Positions 34,022 to 46,394 of a stretch of 64,000 nucleotides of DNA are shown piece after piece. A program made the position numbers and the translations under genes. The notes beneath the pieces were generated by a model that did no database searches, was not told where the DNA came from, and saw only the letters and a list, made by a program, of their open reading frames with translations. Origin of the DNA: Streptomyces pinistramenti (GTDB taxonomy: Bacteria; Actinomycetota; Actinomycetes; Streptomycetales; Streptomycetaceae). The stretch spans positions 62,001-126,000 of the forward strand of contig NZ_JAJCXB010000015.1 of the NCBI RefSeq assembly GCF_020564935.1. The letters run 5' to 3'. Each line of letters begins with the position of its first letter. The stretch's first letter is position 1.

Positions 34022-35482
34022 ATGATCACTGAGACGGCGGGGCCGCGCCCTGCGCCGAGCGGAACGACGGGCGCCACCAGCGCGGCAGCGGACGGCGGGC
34101 AGCCGGCCCCGCCCTCGCGGCCTGGCGGCGGCGGGGCCCAACTCCTCGTCCTGGCGCTCGGGTTCGTGATGGCGAGCCTGGACACCGGCATCATGAACGT
34201 CGCGTCGAACGACCTGCGGGCCCGGCTCGGCCTGACCATGTCGGGACTCACCTGGGTCGTCGACGGCTACGTCCTCGCCTTCGCCTCGCTGCTGCTGCTC
34301 GCCGGATCGCTGGCCAAGCGGTTCGGTGCCCGCCGCATCTACCTCACGGGCCTCGCGGTCTTCACCGCCGCCTCGCTCCTGGGCGCCGCCGCGCCGGACG
34401 GCGGTGTCCTGGTGGCGGCCCGCTTCCTCCAGGGCCTGGGCGCCGCCCTGTTCATGCCCAGCTCGCTGTCCCTGCTGATGCACGCCTTCCCGGAACCGGC
34501 CCGCCGCGCGAAGGTGCTCGGCGTCTGGTCGGCGATCGTCTCGACGTCCGTCGGGCTCGCCCCGTCGATCGGCGGCTTCCTGGTGGGCACGCTCGGCTGG
34601 CGCAGCATCTTCCTCGTCAACCTGCCCATCGGGATCCTGGCGCTGCTGCTCACCCGGCGGATCGTGGCGCCCGTCCCCGGCCGCCGCTCGGCGCTCGGCG
34701 GCGCCGGGCACCTGCTGGGGCTGCTGGCCCTGGCCTCGCTGAGCTTCGGCCTCATCGAGGGGCCCGCCAAGGGCTGGGCAGCGCCCGAGGTCCTGGGCGC
34801 CTTCGCGGTGGCCGCCCTCGCCGCCGCCGGATTCGTCGTCCGCGAACGGACCGCCCGCACCCCGGTCCTGCCGGTCGCGCTCTTCGCCGACAGCCGCTTC
34901 TCGGCCGCCAACGCCGTCGGATTCCTCTTCAACTTCGCCTTCTACGGCGTGCTGTTCGTCCTCGGCCTCTTCCTCCAGACCGCACGCGGCGCGGGCCCCG
35001 TCACCGCGGGCCTCCAGATGCTGCCCGCCGTCCTGGTCATCCCGTTCGGCAACATGCTCTACGCCCGGATCGGACTGCGGGTCGGCAACCGCACCGCACT
35101 GACCGCCTCGCTGGCCTTCTCGGCCGCCGGGTATGCCCTGCTCCACCTGGTGCTCGCGCCGGAACTTCCGTACTGGGCACTGGCGTTGATCCTCGCGCTC
35201 ACCAACTTCGGCAGCGGCATCGCCTCGCCCGCGATGACCGGCGTGCTGATGGAGGCGACCGGCCGTGAGCACGCCGACATCGGCAGCGCGACCCTCAACG
35301 CCAACCGGCAGGTCGGCTCGCTGGTCGGGATCGCCGGAATGGGCGCCGTGCTCATCGCGGCCGGCGGCGGCTACCGGGGCGCCACGTACGCCTTCGCCCT
35401 GACCGCACTCGCCCTGGCCGTCGCGGCGGTCGTCGGGTGGCTGGGGGTACGGACGGGCGCGGGCCGGCGCGCGGGCGTCTGA
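34022..35482 (+). CDS. MFS drug exporter, DHA2 (EmrB/QacA) type
   Basis: Proton-driven exporter of 486 residues with about 14 membrane helices. Helix one holds VLALGFVMASLDTGIMNVA, the motif D1 of DHA2 exporters. Motif A-like loop is LAGSLAKRFGARRIY, and the motif C region is VSTSVGLAPSIGGFLVGTLGWRSIF. A disordered Pro/Gly-rich N-terminus of about 35 residues precedes helix one. The ATG at 34022 is chosen; a TTG at 33986 would place the start within the operators. It lies 178 bp after the MarR gene and is almost surely its target. Substrates are unknown. A TANNNT box just before the start suggests a very short leader. Confidence 0.93.
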   Translation: MITETAGPRPAPSGTTGATSAAADGGQPAPPSRPGGGGAQLLVLALGFVMASLDTGIMNVASNDLRARLGLTMSGLTWVVDGYVLAFASLLLLAGSLAKRFGARRIYLTGLAVFTAASLLGAAAPDGGVLVAARFLQGLGAALFMPSSLSLLMHAFPEPARRAKVLGVWSAIVSTSVGLAPSIGGFLVGTLGWRSIFLVNLPIGILALLLTRRIVAPVPGRRSALGGAGHLLGLLALASLSFGLIEGPAKGWAAPEVLGAFAVAALAAAGFVVRERTARTPVLPVALFADSRFSAANAVGFLFNFAFYGVLFVLGLFLQTARGAGPVTAGLQMLPAVLVIPFGNMLYARIGLRVGNRTALTASLAFSAAGYALLHLVLAPELPYWALALILALTNFGSGIASPAMTGVLMEATGREHADIGSATLNANRQVGSLVGIAGMGAVLIAAGGGYRGATYAFALTALALAVAAVVGWLGVRTGAGRRAGV

Positions 35483-35559
35483 GGGACGCGGGGGCGCCCG
35501 GGGCGCCGACGGGCGGGCCGACGGGCACCGGGGCCCGCCCCGCCGCATACCCTTCCGGA

Positions 35560-38857
<3,298 letters not shown>

Positions 38858-39013
38858 GATGTCACCGCTTCAGCGCATACCAGAGAGATCCGGGTGGCCA
38901 GGTCGCATTCGGGCAACCGCGGCCGATCGCTGCCCGCGGTGGCCCTCGGCGGCCTACTGTTGAGGAGTGCGCCTGCCGTGGTGCGGGCACAGCCGGCTGT
39001 GAGAGGGATCGGA

Positions 39014-41122
39014 ATGAAACCGACCGACAGCGCCGCTCCGGCGTCGCGGCTCCGCCGGCTTGTCGTGCCTGCGCTGCCCGCGGCCTTCGTCGTCGTGGCG
39101 GGTATCGCGCTCGTCACCGGGGTGATCAGGACCCTGAGCCGAGGCGAGGCACTCTTCCCCGCGGGCACCGCCGGCTGGTCGCTGGCCGTCCTCACCGGCA
39201 TCATCGTCGGGCACCTGGTCGCCCTCGGTAGGGACCGCTGGTGGGGCGGCACGGGCTCCGGCGCCGCCCTCGCCCTGGCCGTCGTACTCCTCTACGGCCT
39301 GATGCCCGCGGTCCTGGTGAGCCTCGCCGTCGTCGTCCTCGTCGGCGCGGCCCGCCGGCACCGCTGGCGGCAGGCGATGGTGCACGGCGCGGTGGACCTG
39401 CTGGGCATCGGCGCCGCCGCGCTCTGCCTCGCCGCGCTCGGCACGGTGCCCACCGTCCGCCACCCCTGGCATCCGGAGATCTGGGACCTCACGGTGCTCC
39501 CCGAGGTGCTCGCGGCGGCCGCCGGGTATCTCCTCGTCACCCGCGCCCTGTTGTGGTGTTCGGTGCTCCCGCGCAACGGCGGCCTGCCCACCATCACCCG
39601 CACCGCCATGACCCGTCAGGTGCTGGTCGGCGTCGCGCTGGTGGGCATCGCCCCGCTGATCGCGGTCACCGCCGTCCACGCGCCGCTGCTGCTGCCGATG
39701 TTCGCGGTGCCGCTCATCGCCCTGGACTCCACCCTGTGGATCGCCCGCGCCCGCGCCGAGGAGCAGCTGCGCGACCCGCTGACCGGACTCCCCAACCGCC
39801 AGTGGCTCCTGGAGCGCACCTGGTCCGCGCTGGACGAGGCGGAACGCATCGGCGCCCGCTCGGCGCTGGTCCTCATCGACCTCGACCGCTTCCGGTCGGT
39901 GAACGACACCCTGGGCCATCTCGCGGGCGACCGCCTGCTGTTGCAGATCGCCGACCGCCTCCGGCACGCCCTGCCCCGGGGCGCGGAGGCCGCCCGGCTC
40001 GGCGGGGACGAGTTCGCCGTGCTGCTGCCCACCGCCGACTCGCTCACCAGCGCCCAACGGGTGGCCCGCAACCTCGTCGCCGCCCTGGGGTCACCCCTCG
40101 ACCTCGACGGCCTGACCCTCGTGCTCGAAGCGAGCGCGGGGGTCGCCGTCTTCCCGGACCACGCACTGGACGCCGAGGGACTGCTGCGCCGGGCCGACGT
40201 CGCCATGTACCAGGCCAAGCGGGACCGCAGCGGCGTCGAGGTCTACGAAGCCAAGCGGGACGGCAACACCCCCGACCGGCTCGGCCTGTTGGGCGATCTG
40301 CGCCGCGCCCTGGACGCGGGCGACGTCGAACTGCACTACCAGCCCAAGGTCGGCTTCGACGGCCACGTCGCGGGCCTGGAGGCACTGGTCCGCTGGGTGC
40401 ATCCGGACCGCGGGAGAGTGCCACCGGACGAGTTCATCGCCATCGCCGAGTCCTCCGGCCTGATGCCCCGCCTGACCGAGTACGTCCTGGAGACCGCGCT
40501 CGCCCAGGTGGCACGCTGGCGGGCCATGGGTCTGGAAGTGCCGGTCGCGGTGAACGTCTCACCGCGCGACGTCCACTCCCCGGGCTTCGCCGGCGCCGTC
40601 GCCGCCCGCCTGGCCCGGCACCGCGTCCCACCAGGATCCCTCCAACTGGAGATAACCGAACACGTCCTGCTGGAGGACCCGCAGCGGGCCGCCGACACCC
40701 TCGCCGGACTGACCGGCCACGGCGTGAAGATGTCCCTCGACGACTTCGGCACCGGCTACTCCTCCCTGGTCCACCTGCGTCGGCTGCCGGTCAGCGAGCT
40801 GAAGATCGACCGGTCCTTCGTGGCACGCCTCGCGGTCGACAACGAAGACGCCGAGATCGTCCGCTGCACCATCGACCTGGCCCACTCCCTCGGCCTGCTG
40901 GTGGTCGCCGAGGGAGTCGAGGACGACGAGACCTGGGAGCGGCTGCGCGACCTCGGCTGTGACGCCGTCCAGGGCTGGCTGGTGGCGGCCGCGATGCCGC
41001 CGGACGAGACCACCGCCTGGCTCCGCGCCCGCGGGGAGCACGGCTGGCACCGCGAATCGGAGACGGCCGCCCTCGCGGCGGAGAAGGCTGCCGAACGCCC
41101 TTCGGGACAGGTCCTGAACTGA
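39014..41122 (+). CDS. rmdB: Membrane GGDEF-EAL c-di-GMP protein, RmdB orthologue
   Basis: Product of 702 residues. Six to seven membrane helices (about 20-240) are followed by a GGDEF domain with intact LGGDEFAVLL (330-334) and an EAL domain. The EAL motif is LEALVRW (456-458), and NVSPRDV, LEITEHV, SLDDFGTGYSSL (D576/D577), LKIDRSF and AEGVED are all present. So both synthase and phosphodiesterase signatures are complete. The S. coelicolor orthologue next to ligA, RmdB, is a c-di-GMP phosphodiesterase that affects development. The ATG at 39014 follows GAGAGGGATCGGA; a GTG 120 bp upstream is possible. Its product level of c-di-GMP would feed BldD. Confidence 0.9.
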   Translation: MKPTDSAAPASRLRRLVVPALPAAFVVVAGIALVTGVIRTLSRGEALFPAGTAGWSLAVLTGIIVGHLVALGRDRWWGGTGSGAALALAVVLLYGLMPAVLVSLAVVVLVGAARRHRWRQAMVHGAVDLLGIGAAALCLAALGTVPTVRHPWHPEIWDLTVLPEVLAAAAGYLLVTRALLWCSVLPRNGGLPTITRTAMTRQVLVGVALVGIAPLIAVTAVHAPLLLPMFAVPLIALDSTLWIARARAEEQLRDPLTGLPNRQWLLERTWSALDEAERIGARSALVLIDLDRFRSVNDTLGHLAGDRLLLQIADRLRHALPRGAEAARLGGDEFAVLLPTADSLTSAQRVARNLVAALGSPLDLDGLTLVLEASAGVAVFPDHALDAEGLLRRADVAMYQAKRDRSGVEVYEAKRDGNTPDRLGLLGDLRRALDAGDVELHYQPKVGFDGHVAGLEALVRWVHPDRGRVPPDEFIAIAESSGLMPRLTEYVLETALAQVARWRAMGLEVPVAVNVSPRDVHSPGFAGAVAARLARHRVPPGSLQLEITEHVLLEDPQRAADTLAGLTGHGVKMSLDDFGTGYSSLVHLRRLPVSELKIDRSFVARLAVDNEDAEIVRCTIDLAHSLGLLVVAEGVEDDETWERLRDLGCDAVQGWLVAAAMPPDETTAWLRARGEHGWHRESETAALAAEKAAERPSGQVLN

Positions 41123-41524
41123 CCCGGCCTCCGGCCGTCCCGTGTCCCCGCTCCGATCGCACTCCCCGGCCCCAGCTGCCGCCCGGCGTACCCCCGCCAC
41201 CGGGCGCCCCCGAGGCCCCGCCCCACTCCACAGAGGCGTCCGACGGCACGCAGCCGCGGCCCGAAGCCGATACCCCGGCGGCCGGTGACGAACGCCCCGG
41301 CCACCCCGGCACCGGCGACGTCGGCAAGGAGCCCCCGCACGCCGGTACCTCCTGACGGGCCCGTGAAGCCCCCGGCGGATCCGGGCCCCGTAAGGCGGCT
41401 CCGGTGTCTTCCGCCGGGCCTCCGGAGCCCCCTGGGAAAGCCCTGCGCGATTCCTTCCGCGTACGCCATAGGATTGGGCCGTACAACTCACGTAGGACTC
41501 CGAGAACCAGCAGAGGATCGCTGC
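41123..41524. other. 402-bp region between rmdB and gatC
   Basis: A Pro-rich open frame in the -1 frame relative to rmdB runs through to a TGA at 41353-41355 with codon bias like a real gene (ending [12 protein letters not shown]), but it has no plausible start. The rest holds the gatC promoter: TAGGAT (41469-41474) is a good -10, giving a leader of about 45 nt with an AGAGGA ribosome site. No RNA gene was seen. Confidence 0.5.
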
Positions 41525-41821
41525 ATGCCTGGCATCACGCGCGAGGAGGTCGCCCACCTCGCCCGGCTGGCACGTCTGGAGCTGAAGGACGAAGAGCTCG
41601 ACCACTTCGCCGGACAGCTCGACGACATCATTGGCGCGGTCGCCCGCGTCTCCGAGGTCGCCGACCAAGACGTCCCGCCGACCTCCCACCCGCTGCCCCT
41701 GACCAACGTCATGCGGGCGGACGAGGTCCGTCCGTCGCTGACCCCCGAGCAGGCGCTGTCCGGCGCCCCGGCCCAGGAGCAGCAGCGTTTCAAGGTGCCG
41801 CAGATCCTGGGGGAGGAGTGA
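41525..41821 (+). CDS. gatC: Asp/Glu-tRNA amidotransferase subunit C
   Basis: Small scaffold subunit of 98 residues that wraps GatA and GatB in the amidotransferase that turns Glu-tRNA(Gln) or Asp-tRNA(Asn) into the correct aminoacyl-tRNA. It has the family start [21 protein letters not shown] and the tail [19 protein letters not shown] and FKVPQIL. The ATG at 41525 gives MPGITREEV and is preceded by AGAGGA. It is followed 5 bp later by gatA (or overlaps it by GTGA if the GTG at 41818 is used). Actinobacteria lack glutaminyl-tRNA synthetase, so the gene set is essential. Confidence 0.96.
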   Translation: MPGITREEVAHLARLARLELKDEELDHFAGQLDDIIGAVARVSEVADQDVPPTSHPLPLTNVMRADEVRPSLTPEQALSGAPAQEQQRFKVPQILGEE

Positions 41822-41826
41822 CCGAC

Positions 41827-43320
41827 ATGGCAGACCTGATCAAGCTCACCGCCGCCGAGATCGCGGCGAAGATCGCGTCCGGCGAACTGACCGCCGTCGA
41901 GGTGACCGAGGCCCACCTGGCCCGCATCGAGGCCGTCGACGAGAAGGTGAACGCCTACCTCCACGTCGACCGCGAAGGCGCGCTGGCCCAGGCCCGCGCC
42001 GTCGACGAGAAGAAGGCCCGCGGCGAGAAGCTCGGCCCGCTGGCCGGCGTCCCGCTCGCGCTGAAGGACATCTTCACGACGCAGGACATGCCCACCACCG
42101 TCGGCTCGAAGATCCTCGAAGGCTGGATCCCGCCGTACGACGCGACGCTGACCAAGCGGCTCAAGGCCGCCGATGTCGTGATCCTCGGCAAGACCAACAT
42201 GGACGAGTTCGCCATGGGGTCGTCGACGGAGAACAGCGCCTACGGCCCGACCGGCAACCCCTGGGACCTCACCAAGATCCCCGGCGGCTCCGGCGGCGGC
42301 TCCTCCGCGGCCCTCGCCTCCTACCAGGCCCCGCTCGCCATCGGCACGGACACCGGCGGCTCCATCCGCCAGCCCGCCGCCGTCACCGGCACGGTCGGCG
42401 TCAAGCCCACCTACGGCGCGGTCTCCCGCTACGGCATGGTCGCCTTCTCCTCCTCCCTCGACCAGGGCGGCCCCTGCGCCCGCACGGTCCTGGACGCGGC
42501 GCTGCTGCACGAGGTGATCGCTGGCCACGACGAGCTGGACTCGACGTCCATCGACGCGGCGGTCCCGGCCGTCGTCGATGCCGCCCGCAACGGCTCCGTC
42601 GCCGGGATGCGGGTCGGCGTCGTCAAGCAGTTCCGCGGCGAGGGCTATCAGGCGGGCGTGCTCCAGCGGTTCGACGAGTCCGTCGAGCTGCTCAAGAGCC
42701 TCGGCGCCGAGATCGTCGAGCTGGACTGCCCGTCCTTCGACCTGGCGCTCTCCGCGTACTACCTGATCGCGCCGTCCGAGTGCTCCTCGAACCTCGCCCG
42801 CTTCGACGCCATGCGCTACGGCCTGCGGGTCGGCGACGACGGCACGAGGTCCGCCGAGGACGTCACCGCCCTCACCCGCGAGGCCGGCTTCGGCGACGAG
42901 GTCAAGCGCCGCATCATCCTCGGCACCTACGCGCTCAGCTCCGGCTACTACGACGCCTACTACGGCTCGGCGCAGAAGGTCCGCACCCTGATCACGCGGG
43001 ACTTCGAGAAGTCCTTCGAGACGGTCGACGTCATCGTCTCGCCGACGACGCCCACCACCGCCTTCCCGATCGGTGAGCGCGCGGACGACCCGATGGCGAT
43101 GTACCTCGCCGACCTGTGCACGATTCCGTCGAACCTGGCCGGCAACTCCGCGATGTCGCTGCCCTGCGGCCTGGCACCGGAGGACGGCCTGCCCGTCGGA
43201 CTGCAGATCATCGCCCCCGCCATGAAGGACGACCGGCTCTACCAGGTCGGGTCCGCCGTCGAGGCGGCCTTCGTGGAAAAGTGGGGGCACCCGCTGCTGG
43301 AGGAGGCACCGTCACTGTGA
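41827..43320 (+). CDS. gatA: Asp/Glu-tRNA amidotransferase subunit A
   Basis: Amidase subunit of 497 residues that frees ammonia from glutamine. The Ser-cisSer-Lys triad is visible in [10 protein letters not shown] (Lys), [10 protein letters not shown] and [12 protein letters not shown]. The typical [21 protein letters not shown] segment and C-terminal FTVPSNLAG-like [17 protein letters not shown] are present. The ATG at 41827 lies 8 nt after GGAGGAG; the GTG at 41818 gives three extra residues and is possible. The next small gene starts at GTG 43317 and overlaps the stop, so translation is coupled. Confidence 0.97.
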   Translation: MADLIKLTAAEIAAKIASGELTAVEVTEAHLARIEAVDEKVNAYLHVDREGALAQARAVDEKKARGEKLGPLAGVPLALKDIFTTQDMPTTVGSKILEGWIPPYDATLTKRLKAADVVILGKTNMDEFAMGSSTENSAYGPTGNPWDLTKIPGGSGGGSSAALASYQAPLAIGTDTGGSIRQPAAVTGTVGVKPTYGAVSRYGMVAFSSSLDQGGPCARTVLDAALLHEVIAGHDELDSTSIDAAVPAVVDAARNGSVAGMRVGVVKQFRGEGYQAGVLQRFDESVELLKSLGAEIVELDCPSFDLALSAYYLIAPSECSSNLARFDAMRYGLRVGDDGTRSAEDVTALTREAGFGDEVKRRIILGTYALSSGYYDAYYGSAQKVRTLITRDFEKSFETVDVIVSPTTPTTAFPIGERADDPMAMYLADLCTIPSNLAGNSAMSLPCGLAPEDGLPVGLQIIAPAMKDDRLYQVGSAVEAAFVEKWGHPLLEEAPSL

Positions 43321-43559
43321 GCTCAATGACCAAGAAGGCCAAGAACTTCAAGAAGTCCAAGTCCGGCGTCTACCTGTCGATCGGTACCACCGCGTTCGGC
43401 GCCCTCAGCGTCTTCAAGCAGGCGAAGACGGCCCGCCAGGAGAACGACACGCTGCGACTGATCGACGCGGGCGTCTCCGCCGCGGCGATCGTCACCGGCC
43501 TGGCGATCCTCTACCGCGAACTGAAGCGCCTGGGCGACGACGACGTCCTGCTGGGCTGA
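43317..43559 (+). CDS. Small hypothetical protein between gatA and gatB
   Basis: Product of 80 residues (77 if the ATG at 43326 is used). It has a Lys-rich start ([13 protein letters not shown]), then two short hydrophobic stretches, [16 protein letters not shown] and [20 protein letters not shown], so it may sit at the membrane. It overlaps the gatA stop (GTGA) and ends 16 bp before gatB, inside the gat operon. I recognise its position as common in Streptomyces but know no function. It could be involved in gat expression only by location. Not a shadow: its frame has strong GC3 and tight coupling. Confidence 0.75.
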   Translation: MSSMTKKAKNFKKSKSGVYLSIGTTAFGALSVFKQAKTARQENDTLRLIDAGVSAAAIVTGLAILYRELKRLGDDDVLLG

Positions 43560-43575
43560 GAGGGAAAGTTTCACC

Positions 43576-45087
43576 GTGACTGTCACTGACCTGGTGTCGT
43601 ACGAGGACGCTCTCGCGGCGTACGACCCCGTCATGGGCCTGGAGGTCCATGTCGAGCTCGGCACCAAGACCAAGATGTTCTGCGGGTGTGCGACCACGCT
43701 GGGCGCCGACGCCAACGCGCAGACCTGCCCCACCTGCCTGGGCCTGCCCGGCTCGCTCCCGGTCGTCAACGCGATCGGCGTCGAGTCGGCCATCAAGATC
43801 GGCCTGGCACTGAACTGCTCCATCGCCGAGTGGTGCCGCTTCGCCCGGAAGAACTACTTCTATCCGGACATGCCGAAGAACTTCCAGACCTCCCAGTACG
43901 ACGAGCCGATCGCCTTCGACGGCTACCTCGACGTACAGCTGGAGGACGGCGAGGTCTTCCGGGTGCAGATCGAGCGCGCCCACATGGAGGAGGACACCGG
44001 CAAGTCCACCCACGTCGGCGGCGCGACGGGCCGTATCCACGGTGCCTCGCACTCCCTCCTGGACTACAACCGCGCCGGCATCCCGCTGATCGAGATCGTC
44101 ACCAAGCCGATCGAGGGCGCCGGCGAGCGGGCCCCCGAGGTCGCCAAGGCGTACGTCGCCGAGCTGCGCGAGCTGATCAAGGCGCTGGGTGTCTCCGAGG
44201 CCCGCATGGAGATGGGCCAGATGCGCTGCGACGTGAACCTCTCGCTGCGCCCGAACGGCACCGAGAAGCTCGGCACCCGCTCGGAGACGAAGAACGTCAA
44301 CTCGCTGCGTTCCGTGGAGCGCGCGGCCCGCTTCGAGATCCAGCGGCACGCCGCGGTGCTCTCCTCCGGCGGCACCATCGTCCAGGAGACCCGGCACTTC
44401 CACGAAGAGGACGGCTCGACGACGGCCGGCCGCATCAAGGACAACGCCGAGGACTACCGCTACTTCCCCGAGCCGGACCTGGTGCCGGTGGCCCCCGCGC
44501 GCGAGTGGGTCGAGGAACTGCGGGGCGCGCTGCCCGAGTTGCCGCGGCTGCGCCGCAACCGGCTGCGCGAGGAGTGGGGCGTCTCCGCGCACGACATGCA
44601 GTCGATCCTCAACGCCGGTGCGGTCGACCTGATCGTCGCCACGACCGAGGCGGGCGCGGACTCCGCCTCCGCCCGTAAGTGGTGGATGGGCGAACTGGCC
44701 CGCCGCGCCAACGAGGACGGCGTGGACCTCGCCGCCCTGCCGATCACCCCGGTGCAGGTCGCCCGGGTGGCCGCGCTGGTCGCCGAGGGCTCCCTCAACG
44801 ACAAGCTGGCCCGCCAGACCATCGAGGGCGTGCTGGCCGGCGAGGGCGACCCGGACACCGTCGTCGAGAAGCGCGGCCTGAAGGTCGTCTCCGACGAGGG
44901 CGCCCTGGGCAGCGCCGTCGACGAGGCCATCGCGGGCAACGCCGCCATCGCCGACAAGATCCGCGGCGGCAAGGTCGCGGCGGCCGGTGCGCTGGTCGGC
45001 GCGGTCATGAAGGCCACCCGCGGCCAGGCCGATGCGGCCCGGGTCCGCGAACTCATCCTTGAGCGCCTCGGCGTGACAGAGGGCTGA
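43576..45087 (+). CDS. gatB: Asp/Glu-tRNA amidotransferase subunit B
   Basis: Kinase-like subunit of 503 residues that activates the misacylated tRNA with ATP and amidates it. It has [53 protein letters not shown] and [19 protein letters not shown], with the YqeY-like C-terminal helical tail [13 protein letters not shown]. The GTG at 43576 follows GAGAGGGAAAG. It closes the gatC-gatA-orf-gatB operon and is followed by a strong terminator 29 bp later. Four Cys near the start (CGC, CPTC) probably bind zinc. Confidence 0.97.
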   Translation: MTVTDLVSYEDALAAYDPVMGLEVHVELGTKTKMFCGCATTLGADANAQTCPTCLGLPGSLPVVNAIGVESAIKIGLALNCSIAEWCRFARKNYFYPDMPKNFQTSQYDEPIAFDGYLDVQLEDGEVFRVQIERAHMEEDTGKSTHVGGATGRIHGASHSLLDYNRAGIPLIEIVTKPIEGAGERAPEVAKAYVAELRELIKALGVSEARMEMGQMRCDVNLSLRPNGTEKLGTRSETKNVNSLRSVERAARFEIQRHAAVLSSGGTIVQETRHFHEEDGSTTAGRIKDNAEDYRYFPEPDLVPVAPAREWVEELRGALPELPRLRRNRLREEWGVSAHDMQSILNAGAVDLIVATTEAGADSASARKWWMGELARRANEDGVDLAALPITPVQVARVAALVAEGSLNDKLARQTIEGVLAGEGDPDTVVEKRGLKVVSDEGALGSAVDEAIAGNAAIADKIRGGKVAAAGALVGAVMKATRGQADAARVRELILERLGVTEG

Positions 45088-45116
45088 GCACAGCCGCGGC
45101 CGGTGCCCCGGCCGCC

Positions 45117-45156
45117 CGAAGACGGCCGTTCTCCTCCGGGAGGGCGGCCGTCTTCG
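45117..45156 (+). terminator. Terminator of the gat operon
   Basis: Perfect 12-bp inverted repeat CGAAGACGGCCG (45117-45128) / CGGCCGTCTTCG (45145-45156), with a 16-nt loop that can form a further small hairpin (CTCC/GGAG). It begins 29 bp after the gatB stop. Confidence 0.85.
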
Positions 45157-45277
45157 TGCACCGTCCACCCGACCGGCCCGGCCGGGAATGCCGGGGCACA
45201 CCGTCGTGCTGTGATCAAGGAAAGGCCCTCCGCCGTGGACGCGGGCGGGCCACCACGCTTCGGACAGTGGAGGAACG

Positions 45278-46180
45278 GTGCAGCAGCACGCTCTTGTCTC
45301 GCGGATCGGCCGGGTCGGTGTCTGGCACGGCGGCCTCGGCGGCGTTCCGGCGGACGAGGCCCGGGAGGCCGCCGCCGAGATCGAGCAACTGGGCTACGGC
45401 GCCCTGTGGTTCGGCGAGGGCCCGGGGTCGGAGGCAGTCAGCCAGGCCGCGCTGCTGCTGTCCGCCACCGAGCGGATCACGGTCGCCACCGGCATCGCCA
45501 ACATCTGGGTCCGTGACGCGTCGGCCGCGTCCGCCGCCGCGCGCAACCTGGCCGCGGCCCACGACGGCCGCTTCCTGCTCGGCCTGGGTGCGAGCCACGC
45601 GCCGCTGGTCGACCTGCGGGGCCACACCTACGCCAAGCCGCTGGCGGCCGTGCGCGCGTACCTCGACGCGATGGACGCCGCCCCGTACGCCGGCCCGGCC
45701 CCGGATTCCGCCTCCGCCCGGGTGCTGGCCGCGCTCGGCCCGAAGATGCTGGAGCTGGCGGCGGCGCGGGCGGCCGGCGCCCACTCGTACTTCGTGCCCA
45801 CGCAGCACACCGCACGCGCCCGGGAGATCCTCGGCGCCGGCCCGCTGCTCGCCCCCGAACAGGCCGTACTTCTGGAGACCGACCCGGAGAAGGCCCGTTC
45901 GCTGGCCCGTGCCCACCACACGCGGTTCTACCTGGAGCTGCCGAACTACACCGGCAATCTGCGCCGGTTCGGCTTCGGCGACGAGGACTTCGCGAACGGC
46001 GGCAGCGACCGGCTGGTGGACGCGATCGTGGCCTGGGGCGACGTGGACGCGATCCGGCGGCGGGTCCAGGAACACCACGACGCGGGCGCCGACCACGTGG
46101 CCCTCCAGCCGCTCGCCGCCGACCGCGGCCTGGGCCTGGAGCAACTGCGGGAACTGGCACCGGCGTTGGGTCTGGGCTGA
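45278..46180 (+). CDS. LLM-class F420-dependent oxidoreductase
   Basis: TIM-barrel oxidoreductase of 300 residues in the luciferase-like monooxygenase superfamily, of the actinobacterial F420-binding type. Visible are GRVGVWHGGLGGVPADEARE, LGYGALWFGEGPGSEAV, ITVATGIANIWVRDASAAS and GRFLLGLGASHAPL, the typical strand 1, 2, 3 and 4 segments. The cofactor could be F420 rather than FMN because no flavin reductase partner is near, but this is not proven. The GTG at 45278 follows GGAGGAACG at a short distance. It is a single gene, 98 bp after the gat operon terminator region. Substrate unknown. Confidence 0.87.
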   Translation: MQQHALVSRIGRVGVWHGGLGGVPADEAREAAAEIEQLGYGALWFGEGPGSEAVSQAALLLSATERITVATGIANIWVRDASAASAAARNLAAAHDGRFLLGLGASHAPLVDLRGHTYAKPLAAVRAYLDAMDAAPYAGPAPDSASARVLAALGPKMLELAAARAAGAHSYFVPTQHTARAREILGAGPLLAPEQAVLLETDPEKARSLARAHHTRFYLELPNYTGNLRRFGFGDEDFANGGSDRLVDAIVAWGDVDAIRRRVQEHHDAGADHVALQPLAADRGLGLEQLRELAPALGLG

Positions 46181-46277
46181 CCGCCTCCCGCTGAGGGTGC
46201 GGGCCGCCGTGAGGTGGCGCGGCAGCTGCCGTTTCGGCGGTTCCGGCCGTCCGGTGGCACCCCTGCATCGGTCGCGT

Positions 46278-46317
46278 GTTCCCAAAGTTGTCACCTCGAT
46301 ACCTATCGCCCGTCACG
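46278..46317 (+). promoter_or_regulatory. Candidate PHO-box-like direct repeats before the phospholipase gene
   Basis: Units TTCCCA (46279), GTCACC (46290) and GTCACG (46312) are placed on an 11-bp period, with a degenerate unit ACCTAT at 46301. Streptomyces PhoP boxes are 11-bp direct repeats with a TTCACC-type core, and phospholipase C genes are common PhoP targets. A TACCGT box at 46327-46332 could be the -10. The match is partial. Confidence 0.35.
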
Positions 46318-46394
46318 GCCGTCTACTACCGTCCCCGTCGCACCATCTCAATGGGCTGACCGAAGACCATTGACTGTCGACTGGGAGGTCGGGC

